Of a stretch of DNA of 9,526 nucleotides, positions 6,522 through 9,526 are shown piece by piece. The position numbers and the translations under genes are program-made. The notes below the pieces were generated by a model that made no database searches, was not told the DNA's origin, and saw only the letters and a program-made list of their open reading frames with translations. The stretch lies in the NCBI GenBank assembly GCA_021811225.1, contig JAJZPJ010000021.1, forward strand, positions 10,896-20,421, given 5' to 3'. The stretch is from Pseudomonadota bacterium (lineage in GTDB: Bacteria > Pseudomonadota > Gammaproteobacteria > Burkholderiales > Rhodocyclaceae). The stretch's first letter is position 1, and every line of letters starts with the position of its first letter.

Positions 6522-7736
6522 CTAAAAAAACGTGATTCCGCCATCCGCCGCCGCATTCGCCGAGCCCTGCGCGCCGTGCTCGTGCTGTTCGAGCGTGGTA
6601 TAGGTCGACTCGAGGCGCTTCAGCCATTCGCCGCTGTCGATCGTCGCCGGCGTGACGCCACTGGCGAGGGTCTGCCGGTCGCCGTCGAGGCGCTCGCCCA
6701 GGCGCTCGATGTCGCCTTCGACCAGGCTCAGGATTTGGCTCACACGATCCTGGAATTGCAGGTCCACCAGCACACTCACAATCTGCTCGCGCACGCCCTC
6801 GCCTTCCGCCTGCAGCCGGTCGGCCGTGTGCACCAGCGAACCGGCGGCGCCGTCGAAGCGGTCGACGACCTTATTGACCACGGCTTCGGCCTCCCTGACG
6901 ACCTCTGCATCACTGGCCGCCAGGGCGTCTGCGGCGACGAGGGTATTACCGATGGCGACATCAACGGCCTCCACCCGCTGACGGATCAGCTTGCCGGTTT
7001 GGCCCGAGAGCGTGGATAGCTTGCGCACTTCGTCGGCGACGACGGCAAAGCCGCGGCCGTGCTCGCCGGCGCGCGCTGCCTCGATGGCGGCGTTCAGGGC
7101 CAGCAAGTTGGTCTGGCTGGCGATGGCCGCCACTTCCGCCGCCATCCGCTTGAGTTCGTCGGTGAGCCCGGCGAGGCTGCGGATCTCGATCAGCAAGCCT
7201 TTCTTGGTGTCGAGCGCGGCCCCGATCGAGGCCACCAGCGCCAGGAGTTCCGCTCGCACGGCGACGATCAGAGCGCTGATGCCGCCGTTGCCGTCACCCA
7301 TCCCGGCCGCGGCAGAGCGCGAGGTGGCTACGGCCGCTTCGAGCTTATGCGAGATCTCATGGAATTCCCCGGCCAGACCGGTAATGGCTTGTTCCGTCTG
7401 TTGCCGAGAAATGCCGATATGCCGCTGCCAGCGCGGCAGGACGGCATCGCAAATGCCGTGCAGGCTGGCGGCGTAGTCGCCGAGTTCCGACCGGGTGCGC
7501 GCTGCCGCTTCGCGGTGGGCGCGCTGTGCCGCCGCCAGCCGCGCCGATGCGCGGCGCTGCAGCGACAGTCCGAGCACTGCGGCAAGGACGAGCAGCAGCG
7601 CAGCGACCGCCCAGACCACGAGGCCGCCACCACCGGCGAGCACGCCGAACAGCGCACCCGCGACAGCGGTGGTCATGACGGGAGCGAGCAAGTCCATGCC
7701 GGGAGTGGCGGAGACCTTCGATTCGGGGATGTCCAT
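6522..7736 (-). CDS. Short MCP-like membrane protein with CheZ-like FQDxxxQ helix
   Basis: This is the first gene of the che operon, 404 residues from the ATG at 7736. Two hydrophobic segments (about 16-35 and 38-59, joined by a Gly-rich turn) form a membrane hairpin with no periplasmic sensor domain and no HAMP. A helical region follows, then a canonical MCP signalling tip (about 206-240, SQTNLLALNAAIEAARAGE and FAVVADEVRKL). No clear methylation-site motifs are seen. The next helices contain LQFQDRVSQIL at about 326-336, with Asp330 and Gln334 spaced as the catalytic Asp143/Gln147 of E. coli CheZ, followed by an IERL stretch also found in CheZ. The protein then has a conserved-looking STYTTLEQH segment, a loose linker and the end GITFF. 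The frame extends to a TTG at 7781; no start has a good ribosome site, so the start is uncertain. It probably docks with CheA/CheW arrays and acts on the adjacent CheY, which is an inference. Confidence 0.88.
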   Translation of the reverse strand: MDIPESKVSATPGMDLLAPVMTTAVAGALFGVLAGGGGLVVWAVAALLLVLAAVLGLSLQRRASARLAAAQRAHREAAARTRSELGDYAASLHGICDAVLPRWQRHIGISRQQTEQAITGLAGEFHEISHKLEAAVATSRSAAAGMGDGNGGISALIVAVRAELLALVASIGAALDTKKGLLIEIRSLAGLTDELKRMAAEVAAIASQTNLLALNAAIEAARAGEHGRGFAVVADEVRKLSTLSGQTGKLIRQRVEAVDVAIGNTLVAADALAASDAEVVREAEAVVNKVVDRFDGAAGSLVHTADRLQAEGEGVREQIVSVLVDLQFQDRVSQILSLVEGDIERLGERLDGDRQTLASGVTPATIDSGEWLKRLESTYTTLEQHEHGAQGSANAAADGGITFF

Positions 7737-7767
7737 GGGGACAGAGCAAAACCTGGAGTGCCAAAGC

Positions 7768-7781
7768 TTGCGTCGACGCAA
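7768..7781. promoter_or_regulatory. Perfect 14-bp palindrome upstream of the che operon
   Basis: TTGCGTCGACGCAA is fully self-complementary and lies 32 bp upstream of the ATG at 7736, between the possible promoter and the gene. The symmetry and place fit a binding site for a dimeric regulator; the protein is unknown. It could also form a small hairpin in the leader RNA. Confidence 0.5.
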
Positions 7782-7809
7782 ATGCCATCTGCGTTATTTA
7801 GATGGTATT
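7781..7809. promoter_or_regulatory. Interrupted inverted repeat, operator-like
   Basis: Arms AATGCCATCT (7781-7790) and AGATGGTATT (7800-7809) are inverted copies with one mismatch in ten, separated by 9 bp. The arm centres are 19 bp apart, close to two helical turns. The repeat overlaps the possible -10 element of the che operon promoter and abuts the 14-bp palindrome. A repressor or activator dimer site is the likely meaning. Confidence 0.5.
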
Positions 7810-7830
7810 AGATCTAAAGAGAGGTGTGAA
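7802..7830 (-). promoter_or_regulatory. Possible sigma-70 promoter of the che operon
   Basis: On the minus strand TTCACA (7825-7830; 5 of 6 to TTGACA) and TACCAT (7802-7807; 4 of 6 to TATAAT) are 17 bp apart, in the A/T-richer part of the gap. A transcript would begin near 7795, leaving a leader of about 59 nt before the ATG at 7736. No FliA-type promoter is seen. Confidence 0.4.
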
Positions 7831-7847
7831 TCAGGGATATTACTGGC

Positions 7848-7874
7848 GGCCACCCGTAGTTATACGGGGAGGCC
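7848..7874 (-). terminator. Hairpin after the response regulator gene; terminator or operator
   Basis: CCCGTA (7853-7858) and TACGGG (7863-7868) form a perfect 6-bp stem with a 4-nt loop. GGCC on both outer sides (7848-7851 and 7871-7874) extends it across a small internal bulge. It lies 26 bp after the response regulator stop. No T-run follows on the minus strand, so it is not a standard intrinsic terminator; it may instead slow transcription, protect the 3' end, or be a protein-binding dyad. Confidence 0.4.
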
Positions 7875-7899
7875 AAGCCCAGAAGATGTCGGATCTCAG

Positions 7900-8526
7900 C
7901 TAGGGTGTTGGGTCTGGCTCACGGCTTGAGCTGATCAACAGCAGCAGCAGCTCGGCGATGCTACGCACCCCCATCTTCCGCAGGATGTTGGCCCGGTGTT
8001 CCTCCACCGTCCGGATGCTGATGCCGAGCTGGGCCGCGATCTTCTTGTTCATCTTGCCGGCAACCAGCGGCCGCATGATTTCCCGCTCGCGCGATGTCAG
8101 CGAAGACAGCAAGGCGGCGACCTCTGCGCGCTGCGCTGCCTGGTCCCGCCGCTTCCGCCCGAGTTCGATCGCCTGCTGCACTTTGTCGAGCAAGGCCTGA
8201 TCGTTGACGGGCTTTTGCAGAAAATCCAGGGCGCCGTTACGCATCGCCTGAACCGCCATCGGGACATCGCCATATCCGCTCATGAAAATCGTCGGCAAGC
8301 GGATACCCCGTTCCTTGAGCCTCACTTGCACCTCCAGGCCGCTCAAGCCGGGCATGCGCACGTCCAGCACCAGGCAGTCGCAATCCCCGCACTGCGGATC
8401 GGCGAGAAACTGCTGGCCGGTGGCATAGCTCCTGACAACAACACCGAGCGATTCGATGAGCAAGCACAACGATCGCCTGACGCTCTCGTCATCCTCGACG
8501 ATGCCAACGATGCCCGGCTCAGTCAA
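7900..8526 (-). CDS. FixJ/NarL-type response regulator
   Basis: This is a DNA-binding response regulator of 208 residues, the FixJ family's usual length. The receiver domain (about 1-122) has the acid cluster Glu11/Asp12/Asp13, phospho-acceptor Asp55 in LVLDVRMPG, Ser83 in FMSGYGD and Lys105 in LQKPV. The GYGDVPMAVQAM stretch is typical of FixJ/TtrR/TodT-like proteins. The LuxR-type helix-turn-helix (about 143-197) begins LTSREREIM and has GISIRTVEEHRANILRKMGV. The start is TTG at 8526, which overlaps the kinase stop as TTGA. The frame runs on upstream inside the kinase gene, but those residues are not receiver-like. It is the evident partner of the upstream PAS kinase. Its targets are unknown; the che operon 163 bp downstream is a candidate. 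Confidence 0.93.
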   Translation of the reverse strand: MTEPGIVGIVEDDESVRRSLCLLIESLGVVVRSYATGQQFLADPQCGDCDCLVLDVRMPGLSGLEVQVRLKERGIRLPTIFMSGYGDVPMAVQAMRNGALDFLQKPVNDQALLDKVQQAIELGRKRRDQAAQRAEVAALLSSLTSREREIMRPLVAGKMNKKIAAQLGISIRTVEEHRANILRKMGVRSIAELLLLLISSSREPDPTP

Positions 8527-9526
8527 GTCAGCTGACGCGCCAAGGGCAGCGAGAAATAGAAGGTCGTGCCGCCATGGTCGTTCGGTACGGCCCAAATGCG
8601 GCCACCGTGCGCTTCGACAATGCCGCGACAGATCGACAGTCCTAGGCCCATGCCCCCGGGTTTGGTGGTGAAGAACGGAGAGAACAGATCCACGGCGATC
8701 CGATCGGGCAAGCCGCAACCGTGGTCGCGCACCGACACGTGCAGCTCATTCGCTTCCTCGACAAGACGAGTCGCGATCTCAAGTCGCCGTTCGCCCGCAA
8801 CGCTCCCCATCGCCTCGATGCCGTTGCCGATCAAGTTGAACAGCACCTGCTCGATCTGAACCCGGTCGATCGGCAGTTTCGAGGTTTCCTCGGCAAAAAC
8901 CATTTCGATCGAGACGTCGCTGGCGCGCGCCGAGATCTGCGCCAGGCGAACCACGCTCCTGACGACACCGTTGAGGTCCGCCGGCTCGCGTTGCGGCTCC
9001 CGCTTGCGGACGAAGTCGCGCATCCACCACAAGATCTTGCCCCCGCGTAAGGCCTCCTCCTTGATGTATGCGAGGATCTGCTGCAGCCGCTGCCGGTCGG
9101 GCGCATCAGTCGTCAACAAGCGCTCGACCATCCCGGCGTAGTTGACGATCGCCGTCAGCGGTTGGTTCAGCTCGTGCGCCAGGGCGGCCGCCATCTCGCC
9201 CATGGCGATGAGACGGGCGTTGTGCAGGATCTGTTCCTGCTCTATCCGCTCGCGCAGTTCCGACGCCTTGCGCTGGGTGATGTCCTCCTTCACCGCCATA
9301 TGATTGATGATGACCCCTTTGTCAGAAACGACGGGCATGATACGGACGAATTCCCACAAGAGCTCGCCGCTTTTCTTGCGCTTGTGCAATCCTCCGGCCC
9401 ATTTGCGGCCGCTGGAAATCGTCTGCCACAGCCGCTGGTACTCGGCCACCGGAGTCTCGCCGGACTTCATCAGGCGCGGATTGACGTACTCGATGGGGCC
9501 GCCAGGTCGGTAATGATGATAGCGAC
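8523..9526 (-). CDS. PAS-domain sensor histidine kinase (N-terminus outside window)
   Basis: The visible 333 codons, in frame from 9524, begin inside a PAS domain and end at the TGA at 8523. The PAS/PAC part shows GGPIEYVNPRL, a W-x-G-x-L-x-K-R-K-K-S-G-E turn and VKEDITQRK, and passes through a coiled-coil linker into the kinase core. The H-box is GEMAAALAHELNQPLTAI with the phospho-acceptor His encoded at 9174-9176. The N-box is FNLIGNGIEAMG, G1 is DHGCGLPD, and the F/G2 region is FFTTKPGGMGLGLSI. The HELNQPL H-box is that of the FixL/DctB/TtrS-like kinases that pair with FixJ-type regulators, in line with the overlapping regulator gene. The missing front may hold more PAS domains or membrane segments, so the signal cannot be inferred. 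No internal ATG should be taken as the true start, because the PAS homology continues to the edge. Confidence 0.95.
   Translation of the reverse strand, partial: RYHHYRPGGPIEYVNPRLMKSGETPVAEYQRLWQTISSGRKWAGGLHKRKKSGELLWEFVRIMPVVSDKGVIINHMAVKEDITQRKASELRERIEQEQILHNARLIAMGEMAAALAHELNQPLTAIVNYAGMVERLLTTDAPDRQRLQQILAYIKEEALRGGKILWWMRDFVRKREPQREPADLNGVVRSVVRLAQISARASDVSIEMVFAEETSKLPIDRVQIEQVLFNLIGNGIEAMGSVAGERRLEIATRLVEEANELHVSVRDHGCGLPDRIAVDLFSPFFTTKPGGMGLGLSICRGIVEAHGGRIWAVPNDHGGTTFYFSLPLARQLT

Noticed and set aside
7738..7770. Sigma-54-like TGGCAC ... TTGC on the minus strand upstream of the che operon
   Set aside because: The GG and GC elements are 13 bp apart instead of the required 10, so it does not fit a -24/-12 promoter.
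7737..7781. TTG start at 7781 for the MCP-like protein
   Set aside because: It would add 15 Arg-rich residues, overlap the 14-bp palindrome and leave a leader of only about 14 nt from the possible promoter. The ATG at 7736 is preferred, although neither has a good ribosome site.
8527..8718. Longer start for the response regulator (frame open to 8718)
   Set aside because: The additional residues lie within the kinase gene and do not resemble a receiver domain. The TTG at 8526 gives the normal FixJ-family length and the usual stop-start overlap.

Overview
The window is a GC-rich proteobacterial chromosome segment; all supportable genes lie on the minus strand, so it reads from high to low coordinates. 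The gene content and order and the protein sequence style (HELNQPL-type PAS kinase, FixJ-type regulator, CheD with GDVWVR-like end) suggest a betaproteobacterium, perhaps of the Rhodocyclales type. That placement is inference and cannot be proven here. I see no tRNA, rRNA, CRISPR array, insertion sequence or phage gene.

Layout in transcription order. (1) 9526-8523: the C-terminal part of a PAS sensor histidine kinase, open at the window edge. (2) 8526-7900: a FixJ/NarL-type response regulator, translationally coupled to the kinase through a TTGA overlap. (3) 7899-7737: a 163-bp intergenic region with a hairpin, a possible sigma-70 promoter and two clear dyad symmetries. (4) 7736-1: a tightly packed chemotaxis operon: short MCP-like protein, CheY, STAS-domain protein, CheA, transmembrane MCP, CheW, CheR and CheD (3' end cut off by the window). 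The operon gaps are 9-65 bp, and cheR/cheD overlap.

How the genes work together: the MCP (34-heptad type signalling hairpin, four-helix-bundle-like sensor region) with CheW drives CheA, which phosphorylates CheY. CheR methylates the receptor and CheD deamidates it. CheB probably lies just beyond the left edge, and no cheZ is visible. The MCP ends in a CheR-tether-like pentapeptide, and CheR has the matching short beta-subdomain, which suggests a dedicated adaptation pair. The operon's first gene joins an MCP signalling tip to a CheZ-like FQDxxxQ helix and a CheZ-like C-terminal peptide, and may be the missing CheY phosphatase or a CheY-binding scaffold. CheA carries an inserted pair of 24-residue RLGxxLVxxG repeats that resemble the cyclic-di-GMP-binding MshEN domain. 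These two domain combinations, the CTG start of cheD and the operator-like palindromes ahead of the operon are the points most worth a second look.
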